DNA from: Pirellulales bacterium
Lineage (GTDB): Bacteria; Planctomycetota; Planctomycetia; Pirellulales; Pirellulaceae
NCBI GenBank assembly: GCA_022451045.1
Contig: JAKUOW010000012.1
Span: forward strand, 1-46,852
Length of the DNA stretch: 46,852 nucleotides
Reading direction: 5' to 3'
Under the pieces are notes generated by a model, which was given only the letters and a program-made list of their open reading frames with translations, was not told the origin of the DNA and searched no databases. Position numbers and translations under genes: made by a program. Below, piece after piece: positions 35,687 through 44,070 of the stretch (positions within the stretch are counted from its first letter, which is position 1; every line of letters begins with the position of its first letter).

Positions 35687-36772
35687 ATGCGAAACGACAA
35701 CCTACCAGATTCCATTGCACATCTTCAGCAGATGTCACCGACTGAGCAATTAGAGCTCGCTCAGGCCGTATTGCGCACTGAAGCAGACGCGCTAAGTCAA
35801 TTGGCACTGGATTTAGATCACTCGTTCGTAAAAGCGACTGATGCGTTACTCGCAACGTTGGGATCTGTCATTATTATCGGCATGGGAAAAGCCGGGCTCA
35901 TCGGTCAGAAGATTGTTGCAACACTCGGCTCCACCGGTACACCTAGCCATTTTGTACACCCGGCTGAAGCCGTACACGGTGATTTGGGAAGGATTCGAGA
36001 GTCCGATCTCGTTTTGTTACTTAGTTTCAGCGGGGAGACAGAAGAAATCACATCGCTGCTACCGGCTCTACATGAACGAGCAATAAAAACGATTGCAATT
36101 ACGGCTAGCCTAGACAGTACCCTCTCAAAACAATGCGATGTGGTCATCCCAATTGGCCAACTACAAGAAGCAGATCCTTTGGGGCTTGCACCTTCAACAA
36201 GTACTACAGCTATGTTGGCGATAGGTGATGCACTGGCATTAGTCGTTAGCAAACAACGTCATTTTACGAGTCATGACTTTGCCAAATTTCATCCTGCGGG
36301 CAGCTTGGGACGAAAACTAACCAAAGTTGATGACGTTATGAGGCCACTGTCACATTGTCGCATCGCGAATGATTCGAAGACGGTGCGCGAAGTATTTGTA
36401 AATGCCAGCCTGCCTGGGCGACGTACCGGTGCTGTTATGCTGGTCGACAATTCCGGAAAGCTCACCGGCATTTTTACAGATAGCGATCTCGCACGCATGC
36501 TGGAAAACAACAAAGAGTCACACTTTGATGGCGCTGTTGCTCAGTTTATGACAGCCAATCCTGTAACCGCACCAACCGGTAGCTTGATGACAGATGCCGT
36601 AAAACTTCTCAGCGCCAAACGAATCAGTGAATTACCGGTGTGCAATGAACTGAACGAACCTGTGGGAATGCTGGATATCACTGATGCTGTGGCGTGGACT
36701 CCACCAGAGTCGTCAGTAAGCGATACTGAAAGTGATGATCCTAAAGTGATTCCTTTACGGAAGTCGGGATAG
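35687..36772 (+). CDS. kdsD: D-arabinose-5-phosphate isomerase
   Basis: KdsD converts ribulose-5-phosphate to arabinose-5-phosphate, the first step of Kdo synthesis for lipopolysaccharide. The SIS domain has IIIGMGKAGLIGQKIVATLG, STGTPSHFVHPAEAVHGDLG and LLLSFSGETEEI, followed by two CBS domains (about residues 215-335), typical of the KdsD/KpsF/GutQ family. I choose ATG 35687, eight bases after AAGGA; an ATG at 35678 overlaps that site. kdsC follows three bases after the stop, which supports the Kdo role over a gut-type isomerase. Confidence 0.93.
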   Translation: MRNDNLPDSIAHLQQMSPTEQLELAQAVLRTEADALSQLALDLDHSFVKATDALLATLGSVIIIGMGKAGLIGQKIVATLGSTGTPSHFVHPAEAVHGDLGRIRESDLVLLLSFSGETEEITSLLPALHERAIKTIAITASLDSTLSKQCDVVIPIGQLQEADPLGLAPSTSTTAMLAIGDALALVVSKQRHFTSHDFAKFHPAGSLGRKLTKVDDVMRPLSHCRIANDSKTVREVFVNASLPGRRTGAVMLVDNSGKLTGIFTDSDLARMLENNKESHFDGAVAQFMTANPVTAPTGSLMTDAVKLLSAKRISELPVCNELNEPVGMLDITDAVAWTPPESSVSDTESDDPKVIPLRKSG

Positions 36773-36775
36773 ATT

Positions 36776-37303
36776 ATGCCAACGCCTGACATCCAACTAA
36801 TTATTTCTGACGTTGACGGTGTACTGACCGACGGAGGAGTTACCTTTGATAACTCCGGTATGGAGTACAAGACGTTTAATATCAAAGATGGGCTCGGAAT
36901 AAAGATGTGGCAGCGATCCGGCAGACACTTTGCCGTGTTGACAGCTCGACAATCACAAATCGTCGAGACTAGGTGTGGTGAGCTTGGGGTCGAAATCGTG
37001 AAGCAGGGATTCACAAAGAAGCTACAAGCAGCCATTGACATTGCCAGCCAACTGGGAATTTCTACCGAGCAAACGTGCTTCATTGGTGATGACCTTACCG
37101 ATCTCTCTACGATTGCCCATGTTGGATTTGGGGTAGCAGTGGCCGATGCTGTCTCAGAAATTCGGGATGCCGCTGACTTCGTGACAGTTAACAATGGAGG
37201 AAGCGGTGCAGTCCGAGAACTCGTCGAAGTGTTGTTAAAGCAGTCTGGTGAATGGGAAAACCTTGTAGAGATTCATTACAAGGAGACCGTTAAGAATGCT
37301 TAA
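36776..37303 (+). CDS. kdsC: 3-deoxy-D-manno-octulosonate 8-phosphate phosphatase
   Basis: KdsC removes the phosphate from Kdo-8-phosphate. This HAD phosphatase of 175 residues has the catalytic ISDVDGVLTDGG (Asp12 and Asp14), the lysine/substrate region RQSQIVETRCGELGV and the late GDDLTDLSTI motif. It is the small uncapped KdsC type. It begins three bases after kdsD and its last eight bases overlap the following gene, so the three form one operon. Confidence 0.94.
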   Translation: MPTPDIQLIISDVDGVLTDGGVTFDNSGMEYKTFNIKDGLGIKMWQRSGRHFAVLTARQSQIVETRCGELGVEIVKQGFTKKLQAAIDIASQLGISTEQTCFIGDDLTDLSTIAHVGFGVAVADAVSEIRDAADFVTVNNGGSGAVRELVEVLLKQSGEWENLVEIHYKETVKNA

Positions 37304-40268
37304 ACGCCTTGTCGGATCTATGTACTGTCTCCTCGGAACTGTTGCAGCTTATTGGCTTTATGCATTATTTGCTGTACCTATGATTGAGCCCGCAAGGTCT
37401 GCTGCTCTGCAAGTTGATGACGAATATTGGCAGGCCCCACCATCAGCTCGCCGCCGTGCCTTAAAGACTATTTTTCCTGACGGCGCATGGGAATTGGACA
37501 ACCCAAAGACGATTGAAAATCGCCAGGGAATTTTGCTGTTTCGGGATTATCAACAGCATGAAGGTGAATTAGTTATTTCGCCTTGCACGCTGGTATTATT
37601 TTCGAAAGAACCACAGAATGATTCTTCCGGGCGTGTTTTTATCATGCAATCACCCGGAGGTGCCGTTGTTGAGTCCAATGATATCCTTCAGGTCTCACCA
37701 CACGGTTCTGCCAAATCTACAAATGGCAGGCTAATCGGCGATGTCTCCATTTACTCACCAGAAACATCTCCTGGTAAGAATGACGAAGTCAGATTCATCA
37801 CGCGCAATATACAAATTGATGACAATCGCATTTGGACAACACACGACGTTTGGTTTGAATTTGGGCCGCATCACGGTCGCGGACGTGATTTGTTTATCAA
37901 TCTAACCACCGTCGATAGTGCTGTAACAACGGGTGATGATGCCACTGGGAGTACATTGGCAAGAATAGATTCGCTTGAACTCGTCGAAGTAGATGAAATC
38001 AGCCTGCAATTACAGCACAATCTATTTGATCGCCAATTGTCTACTGAAAAAGCGACTGAATCCGACAAGCCAGTTTCAGCAAAGATAACTTGTGATGGTG
38101 AGTTCCGTTTAGATTTTGCCGAATCTAAATTGTCAATCGCCGACAACATTTCAGTCACACTAAGCGATGAGGATGGGACTCTAAATGATCAATTAAAGTG
38201 TGAACAATTGAGTTTTGAATTTGGACAACTGCCTGCCGCAAACGCTGATGGCGATAATGACACGAATTCTGAATGGATGACTTCCTTAAGCGTGTTAAGT
38301 GCGACAGCACGAGGAAATCCAATTGTGCTGGATGCACCCTCATCAGATCTGTCTATCAGAACCAGTAAGCTGGAATTCGATCTCACCCAAGGACGAATCA
38401 CTGTAGATGACTCTGAACAGTCGGTTTTCAAATACGGATCACACCAGTTTAACGTGCCATACCTCAGATATGACCTGCCACCTGAACAGGGGAAACTGGG
38501 AACGTTTGAAGCCAAAGGAGCTGGAGAATATGTCGGTGTTCTGGAAGATGGTACTGATGAACGGATCAGAGCATCCTGGCAGCGCGACTGCCTTCTGCGA
38601 AAACAGGATGATGAACACGTTCTATCTCTAGTGGGCAAAGCTGACTTAACATTTTCCCAACGCGGCAAATTGTCCAGCGATCAGTTGCATATTTGGGTAC
38701 GCGAGGATACTGCTCAAGATCAACATTCAATTGTACCGACCAAAATGGCAGCAATTGGGAATGTGATTTTGGACACTCCAGAATTACATGGTCAGACGAA
38801 ACGTGCTGATATCTGGATCAATGAGCCAAAACTCAATGCTCCAACACCTGCAAGTGATCCACTAACAAATGCAATCGCAATACCGGTTAACAAAGATATT
38901 CCAAGAAACCGATACTATGTCAGCGGCGATAGTGTCCAAATTCAGATGACTAGGCAGAAATCTTCAGCAGGCTTGGAAGCCATATCATTTTTTGGAAATG
39001 TGCAATTCCAACAACAAGATCGTACAGCACCAAACAATATTCCTCTGACACTGTCCGGTGATGTCCTCCAGCTGCAACAATCTCCTCAGGGACCATTAAA
39101 TGTCCTTATTCAAGGCAATCAGCAAAAGGACCGTCCAGCACGAATTGCGATCGATTCTGTTGAGCTAGTCGGGCAGGTTCTAAAAATGAACCAGGGAATA
39201 AACCAAGTATGGATTGATGGTCCCGGGCATCTAGCCCACGCTCCGACTTTCGAGTCAGGTAATGGTCGCAACGATGTAAAACGATTGTCCTGGACCCAGC
39301 AAATGCGATTTGATGGAAAGACAATCACGATGACGGGCGATGTGAAAACACGCGGTGGTCAGAAACTGGAAAATGGACATCAACTGAATGTTGGGATAAC
39401 AAGCGGATTTGCGGAAGCCAATCTCTCTAATAAAATCCTCTTCTCACAAAATGCTGTACCTGAAGATGTTGAATTACTCGATATCCGATATGGCGATAAT
39501 GTGAAAATGCAAACACAAACGGTAGATGAAGCAGGCCTTCAACACTCTGCACAGCAATTCCAAATGCAGGAAATGTCCGTCAATCAACAAACTGGAGATT
39601 TAACCATTCTCGGTGCAGGGTGGCTTCGAAGCGTACAGCGAAACAAGAAAGAAGCTGCAAGTGCTAACACGAATTCACCGCAAACCCGGGTGTTTACACC
39701 TGGTTCAAGTAACATGCCACTGAATTATGTACACGTCAAGTTTGAACGCGGTGGTGCTGGAAATCTGTACCAACGATTTATACACTTCGACTCAAAAGTT
39801 GTAGCTATTTATGGCCCGGTGGCTAATTGGCAAGAGAAATTAGAACTTGCCAATACAAAGATGCCCGGACCCAATACAGTTCAATTGAATTGTGAACGTC
39901 TGATGATTGCTGACATCTCGCGAGGAAAATCACGCGAGCCTCAACTAGCCATAACCGCAGCAGGAAATACGTATGTAGAGTCCATGCAGTATACCGCCCA
40001 AGCTGCCAGGCTCACCTACTCACAACCCAAGGATATGCTTGTATTAGAAGGTGGTAGAGAGAATGCCAAATTGTGGCTCAATCAAAATAATTCAGCAACA
40101 CCGAGCGCTTCAGCACGAAAGATTACCGTTACACGGGGATCCATCGAGGCGTTTGGGATTGGCTTCCTTGATCTGTCTGCTTTGAGCAGACCAACTAACA
40201 GCCAACCTATGAATCCGAATCCACGACCGGTAGGCGGACGTACTCCTGTTCCAATGCGTCCACGATAA
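37296..40268 (+). CDS. Membrane-anchored OstA/LptA-LptC-like protein, very long
   Basis: The gene codes 990 residues starting in the last eight bases of kdsC. Residues 5-30 form one N-terminal membrane segment without a cleavage motif, as in LptC. The rest is predicted periplasmic and beta-rich. Repeated patterns such as ITMTGDVKTRGGQ, YVSGDSVQIQM, FQMQEMSVNQQTGDLTILGAG and LTYSQPKDMLVLEGG resemble OstA/LptA-type beta-jellyroll repeats. Most Gram-negative bacteria encode LptC and LptA as two proteins of about 190 residues after kdsC. Here a single longer protein takes that place. It may bridge lipopolysaccharide transport, but I have not verified the domain assignment; lptB is not adjacent. 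The C-terminus ends in a Pro/Arg-rich segment that overlaps the next gene. Confidence 0.65.
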   Translation: MLKRLVGSMYCLLGTVAAYWLYALFAVPMIEPARSAALQVDDEYWQAPPSARRRALKTIFPDGAWELDNPKTIENRQGILLFRDYQQHEGELVISPCTLVLFSKEPQNDSSGRVFIMQSPGGAVVESNDILQVSPHGSAKSTNGRLIGDVSIYSPETSPGKNDEVRFITRNIQIDDNRIWTTHDVWFEFGPHHGRGRDLFINLTTVDSAVTTGDDATGSTLARIDSLELVEVDEISLQLQHNLFDRQLSTEKATESDKPVSAKITCDGEFRLDFAESKLSIADNISVTLSDEDGTLNDQLKCEQLSFEFGQLPAANADGDNDTNSEWMTSLSVLSATARGNPIVLDAPSSDLSIRTSKLEFDLTQGRITVDDSEQSVFKYGSHQFNVPYLRYDLPPEQGKLGTFEAKGAGEYVGVLEDGTDERIRASWQRDCLLRKQDDEHVLSLVGKADLTFSQRGKLSSDQLHIWVREDTAQDQHSIVPTKMAAIGNVILDTPELHGQTKRADIWINEPKLNAPTPASDPLTNAIAIPVNKDIPRNRYYVSGDSVQIQMTRQKSSAGLEAISFFGNVQFQQQDRTAPNNIPLTLSGDVLQLQQSPQGPLNVLIQGNQQKDRPARIAIDSVELVGQVLKMNQGINQVWIDGPGHLAHAPTFESGNGRNDVKRLSWTQQMRFDGKTITMTGDVKTRGGQKLENGHQLNVGITSGFAEANLSNKILFSQNAVPEDVELLDIRYGDNVKMQTQTVDEAGLQHSAQQFQMQEMSVNQQTGDLTILGAGWLRSVQRNKKEAASANTNSPQTRVFTPGSSNMPLNYVHVKFERGGAGNLYQRFIHFDSKVVAIYGPVANWQEKLELANTKMPGPNTVQLNCERLMIADISRGKSREPQLAITAAGNTYVESMQYTAQAARLTYSQPKDMLVLEGGRENAKLWLNQNNSATPSASARKITVTRGSIEAFGIGFLDLSALSRPTNSQPMNPNPRPVGGRTPVPMRPR

Positions 40269-41019
40269 ACGAAATCGCCCGTGGTGCCATCGCAGCATAG
40301 TAATCAAATGAATGTCCACCAGCCGATGTCTCTAAATCATACTCGTGCGGTACACCTAACGAATACAATTTCATATGTAATCGGTCAGCACTAGCAAACC
40401 AAGTCTTATCCGTGGGGTCACAGCAGAAAAATTGGTGCCTTGGCCAATTTAGCGGGTGGATATGTAACAGGGCAGTATCCTGTCTTGCTGCCTCTGGATC
40501 TTCATACATCGCTGCTAAAACCTCGTCACCGTCATGCATCCGAAGTTGATAGTCAATTGCTGGAGAAATTGCACTTACAACGGGAAACAAATCCGGATAT
40601 TTATAACTAAACCGCAAAGCACCTTGCCCGCCCATACTTGTACCGAGTAGTGCTATTTGCGGTGGCTTGGCAGACCAACGATCTGCAATTTTGGGTAGAA
40701 CAAACTGAAGAAGGAATTGCTCTGCGGTGTATTCTTCTGAAAACTCCCGGCAAATCTTATCCGTCCACCAACTCCGTTGAGTCATCGGGCAAATCACACG
40801 CAGTCCATTTCTTTCGAAAAGATCTGTAAATACTGTCTTGTCATGCAAACGTCCCAAGTGAACGCCATGGAGGTAGATGACAATCTGGTTTCTCGCGCTT
40901 GGCGTGGAAGGCTCAAATATGTCACACATATGCCCATCGAGTGATATTTCAGACCATGTGCCTGCCATTAGTTTTTCCAAGTTGGATTTCAGGATCTTGT
41001 TGTGCCTACATTGGAACAT
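40207..41019 (-). CDS. Alpha/beta-hydrolase, esterase-like
   Basis: The minus-strand frame codes 270 residues. The nucleophile elbow GTSMGGQGAL is clear, an Asp is available in FFCCDPTDKTW, and a His in SAGGHSFDYY, so the catalytic triad is plausible. The topology with YLHGVHLGR near the start resembles the esterase D/feruloyl-esterase-like group. No signal peptide is visible. The start may be the ATG at 41019 or the one at 40968. Its 3' end overlaps the upstream convergent gene by 62 bases. The substrate is unknown. Confidence 0.8.
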   Translation of the reverse strand: MFQCRHNKILKSNLEKLMAGTWSEISLDGHMCDIFEPSTPSARNQIVIYLHGVHLGRLHDKTVFTDLFERNGLRVICPMTQRSWWTDKICREFSEEYTAEQFLLQFVLPKIADRWSAKPPQIALLGTSMGGQGALRFSYKYPDLFPVVSAISPAIDYQLRMHDGDEVLAAMYEDPEAARQDTALLHIHPLNWPRHQFFCCDPTDKTWFASADRLHMKLYSLGVPHEYDLETSAGGHSFDYYAAMAPRAISFIVDALEQEYVRLPVVDSDS

Positions 41020-41077
41020 ACCGGTCCACAGTGATGAAGGCGTGTTAAGGATTCGATATCAGTAGACTCAACGGAGT

Positions 41078-41105
41078 TTGTGTGAATCCAAGTGTTCACT
41101 ACAAT
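41078..41105 (+). promoter_or_regulatory. Promoter of hpt
   Basis: TTGTGT at 41078-41083 and TACAAT at 41100-41105 are 16 bases apart, with the -10 matching five of six positions. Transcription near 41112 would lie after the upstream in-frame codons (41092-41109) and supports the GTG start at 41143. Confidence 0.5.
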
Positions 41106-41142
41106 GATGCAACAACATCGTGACTTGGTCAGGAAAACAACT

Positions 41143-41670
41143 GTGAAGGTTCTGCTCTCAGAAGATGAACTGCGTGATGGCGTCAAACGAATGGCGGACG
41201 AAATAAATGCGCAACTTAAAAATGAAACACTAACGGTAATTGCCGTGATGACCGGCAGTCTGGTATTGGTTGCTGATCTAATTCGATACCTGTCGATGCC
41301 AGTTCAACTTGGCGCACTGCTGGCTAGTAGTTATCGAGGAGAGACAACCAGAGGTGATTTGGAGATCGACCATGCCATGCTCCCAGATCTAACTGATGAA
41401 CGTGTCTTAGTCGTTGATGATATTTTTGATACCGGTCACACACTCGATAACGTCATGCGACGTCTAAAACAACTTGGCCCATCGGAAATTCACAGTGCTG
41501 TGTTGCTACAGAAGAGCAATTGCCAACAAGTCCAGATGAATCCGGATTTTATCGGTTTTAAAATCCCTGATGAGTTTGTCGTGGGATATGGACTTGATTA
41601 CAAAAACCTGTTTCGCAACCTGCCCTATGTAGCTGCGATGGAATCACATGATCTTACTGCTTTCGAGTAA
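41143..41670 (+). CDS. hpt: Hypoxanthine phosphoribosyltransferase
   Basis: This purine-salvage enzyme transfers phosphoribose from PRPP to hypoxanthine or guanine. The PRPP motif VLVVDDIFDTGHTL is intact, as are the MTGSLVLVADL block and VVGYGLDYKNLFRNLPYV near the C-terminus. The GTG at 41143 has AGGAAA eight bases upstream and gives 175 residues, the normal size. Upstream in-frame codons from 41092 would overlap the promoter and are not likely to be translated. The next gene follows after 15 bases. Confidence 0.94.
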   Translation: MKVLLSEDELRDGVKRMADEINAQLKNETLTVIAVMTGSLVLVADLIRYLSMPVQLGALLASSYRGETTRGDLEIDHAMLPDLTDERVLVVDDIFDTGHTLDNVMRRLKQLGPSEIHSAVLLQKSNCQQVQMNPDFIGFKIPDEFVVGYGLDYKNLFRNLPYVAAMESHDLTAFE

Positions 41671-41685
41671 GTGGAACTGAAATAA

Positions 41686-42849
41686 ATGCCACAGCCAAGA
41701 ATTGTTCTCATTACACGTCGATTTTGGCCGCTTGTCGGTGGTGCCGAGATGGTCATGGCAAATCTCGCTGTGGAATTCCGTGATTTGGGTTGTGATACAC
41801 AACTACTCACTGCGAAATGGGAGTCACAGTGGCCTAATGAAATCATTCATCGGGATATTCCCGTATCACGATTATCAAACCCACGGCAACGCGGATGGGG
41901 CACGTATAAGTACATGCACGCCCTGGCCAAATGGCTCAGGACAAATAAGGATTCGTATGATGCAATCCTGGTCTCCATGCTTAAACACGATGCGTACGTT
42001 GCTGTACGCATTGGACAACAACTTGGTAAGAGAGTTGTATTAAGAGTCGAAGGGGCAGGGGAAACCGGGGATTGTAATTGGCATACTAACGCCCGTTTTG
42101 GTATGAAAATCCGAAAGAGATGCATGTTGTCCGACCATATAATTGGACCATCTGACGCGACCATGGAGGAACTCTTGGAGGCTGGGTTTGATACATCCCG
42201 GACTGTTCACATTCCAAATGGTGTTGGCATCCCGGAAATTGGGGCATTACAAACACGAACAGAAGCAAGACAGATTGTTGCAGAAGCAAATTACGACCTT
42301 ACTACGACTGAGTCTTCGCGGATCGTCATCTACACCGGACGACTCGATAAGAAAAAAGGGCTAGTGGAATTAATTCGAAGTTGGCCGCAGGTTCTTGAAA
42401 ACTGGGCGGATAGCCAGCTATGGCTCATCGGAGAAGGCCCTGATCGCGATCTCCTGTATCAGGAGATCAAGGACCTTGAAGTCAGATCTTCCGTATTCAT
42501 GCCAGGTGCCTTTGATGATGTAACTGACTTATTAAGAGCAGCCAATTTGTTCGTGCTACCGTCATACACCGAAGGGTTGTCACTTTCTCTATTGGAAGCG
42601 ATGGCTCACCAGATCCCGGTCGTAGCAAGTGACATTCCTGGAAACCGACAGCTTGTTACACACGGTCGCACCGGGCGCTTGGTGCCCGTCGCAGATGTTA
42701 CGGCGCTCGGAAAGGCCATAATTAGTTCAGTGCAGGATGATGATTCTGCTGCAATGGCCGCAGCAGCATATAGTGATGTAAAGAATAAGTACTCCATTCG
42801 CCAAACGGCTCAATCACATCTTTCACTCCTATCTGGAGATGGAGTATAA
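41686..42849 (+). CDS. Glycosyltransferase family 4 protein
   Basis: The 387-residue protein has the GT-B pattern of family 4: an N-terminal Rossmann-like domain beginning ITRRFWPLVGGAEMVMANL, and a C-terminal nucleotide-sugar domain with YTGRLDKKKGLVELI, LWLIGEGPDRDLL and PSYTEGLSLSLLEAMA. The last contains the E-x7-E signature. The N-terminal GGAEM motif is typical of acceptor-side recognition in glycan synthesis enzymes. It lies 15 bases after hpt and just ahead of another transferase. The donor and acceptor cannot be judged. Confidence 0.9.
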   Translation: MPQPRIVLITRRFWPLVGGAEMVMANLAVEFRDLGCDTQLLTAKWESQWPNEIIHRDIPVSRLSNPRQRGWGTYKYMHALAKWLRTNKDSYDAILVSMLKHDAYVAVRIGQQLGKRVVLRVEGAGETGDCNWHTNARFGMKIRKRCMLSDHIIGPSDATMEELLEAGFDTSRTVHIPNGVGIPEIGALQTRTEARQIVAEANYDLTTTESSRIVIYTGRLDKKKGLVELIRSWPQVLENWADSQLWLIGEGPDRDLLYQEIKDLEVRSSVFMPGAFDDVTDLLRAANLFVLPSYTEGLSLSLLEAMAHQIPVVASDIPGNRQLVTHGRTGRLVPVADVTALGKAIISSVQDDDSAAMAAAAYSDVKNKYSIRQTAQSHLSLLSGDGV

Positions 42850-42852
42850 GGC

Positions 42853-43938
42853 GTGCGAGTTACACACCTCATTCCAATGAGTACACCCGGTGGTCATATC
42901 AACCAACTGAGTTTGATGCTGAGCGAATCCAGCACATGCCAGCTTGATCATTCACTACTGTTTTGGTCTCGTGACAAAGATCTACCGGACAGCATTAGGG
43001 CCAACCTAGACGCACCGATCAATGCTGTTCGCAAACATAGGATCCTTGGCGGACTGAGGCAACTTCGCCGTTGTATCAGTCAATCCAATCCTGACATCCT
43101 TCATATTTGGCACCCATACTTACTCAATTGGGAACATCTTGGGATGCTGCATCGTGTCGGCGCTAAGACCGTATGTAGCATCGGAAACCCTGCAGACCGC
43201 TGGATTCGATATCCAACACATGCCTTTAAGTTCTATGTCCGAAGAAGCGATCATGTGGTCTTTAGTTCTACGGCACAGCTGGAATTCACTCAGCAGTTCT
43301 TAAAAATCAAGGCTAGCTCTGTAGTGTATCCATCTGAGCAATTTATAAAGTCTGATCATAAGGCTGACATTCGACGGCAATTAGGACTCTCACCGGGTAG
43401 TTTCATTATTGGTGCTGCTGGTCGACTGATTCCGGGTAAGCGTCTTAAAGACCTCATTTGGAGCATTGAGATTCTTAAGACTGTTCGTGATGATATTCAC
43501 TTAGTTGTATGGGGCGATGGTCCACAACTAGAAGTGCTTCAGGAGTACGCTCGAGAGCTCGATTTGCTAAGTCACATCCATTTCGTTGGTTGGGGGAGCG
43601 AATTTCAGTCACATGTACAAGACTGCCTTTGTCTTGTTTCATGCAGTGATGCTCATGGCGTGTCCGCATGTGCAGCCACCGCATTATCTGCTGGGATTCC
43701 GTTCGTATCAGCTGGTGCCAAAGGGACTTTGGAGTTGTTCGTAAACGGTAAAAATTCTCTGCTGTTTGGCTCTGGCGACTCCGGAAGCCTCGCCCGCTGT
43801 ATTAATAATCTTGTTGAAGATCCATCACTTTCCGGCCAATTGGTAAGAGATGCAAAACTACTGCAAGAAACGACTTTGTCTCCAAGTCGATTTGCTGACT
43901 CATACTTTAGGGTCTTCAACGCCGTTGCTAACGAATGA
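42853..43938 (+). CDS. Glycosyltransferase family 4-like protein with altered C-terminal motif
   Basis: The 361-residue protein begins MRVTHLIPMSTPGGHINQLS and ends with a second-domain pattern (AAGRLIPGKRLKDLIWSIEI, VWGDGPQLEVLQEYARELDL, and SDAHGVSACAATALSAGIPFV) of the GT4 type. The E-x7-E signature of GT4 is not preserved; the aligned positions carry His and Thr. It may still transfer sugars, since some GT4 proteins tolerate changes there. GTG start at 42853 after GATGGAG, three bases after the previous stop. The two transferases are in tandem and probably cotranscribed. Confidence 0.82.
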   Translation: MRVTHLIPMSTPGGHINQLSLMLSESSTCQLDHSLLFWSRDKDLPDSIRANLDAPINAVRKHRILGGLRQLRRCISQSNPDILHIWHPYLLNWEHLGMLHRVGAKTVCSIGNPADRWIRYPTHAFKFYVRRSDHVVFSSTAQLEFTQQFLKIKASSVVYPSEQFIKSDHKADIRRQLGLSPGSFIIGAAGRLIPGKRLKDLIWSIEILKTVRDDIHLVVWGDGPQLEVLQEYARELDLLSHIHFVGWGSEFQSHVQDCLCLVSCSDAHGVSACAATALSAGIPFVSAGAKGTLELFVNGKNSLLFGSGDSGSLARCINNLVEDPSLSGQLVRDAKLLQETTLSPSRFADSYFRVFNAVANE

Positions 43939-44070
43939 TCGATTTAATCGTTGCAATTAGACACTCTATGTCATGGCATAACTGACCTAACGACGAATTC
44001 ACTACGTAGGATTAAGACACAATCTATCCTTTAATACGTCGCAAACTCACTCTAGAAGTAATTCCTAAAC

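Noticed and set aside
41092-41142. Upstream in-frame codons as the hpt start
   Set aside because: They overlap the TTGTGT/TACAAT promoter and lack a binding site, while GTG 41143 has AGGAAA at a good distance.
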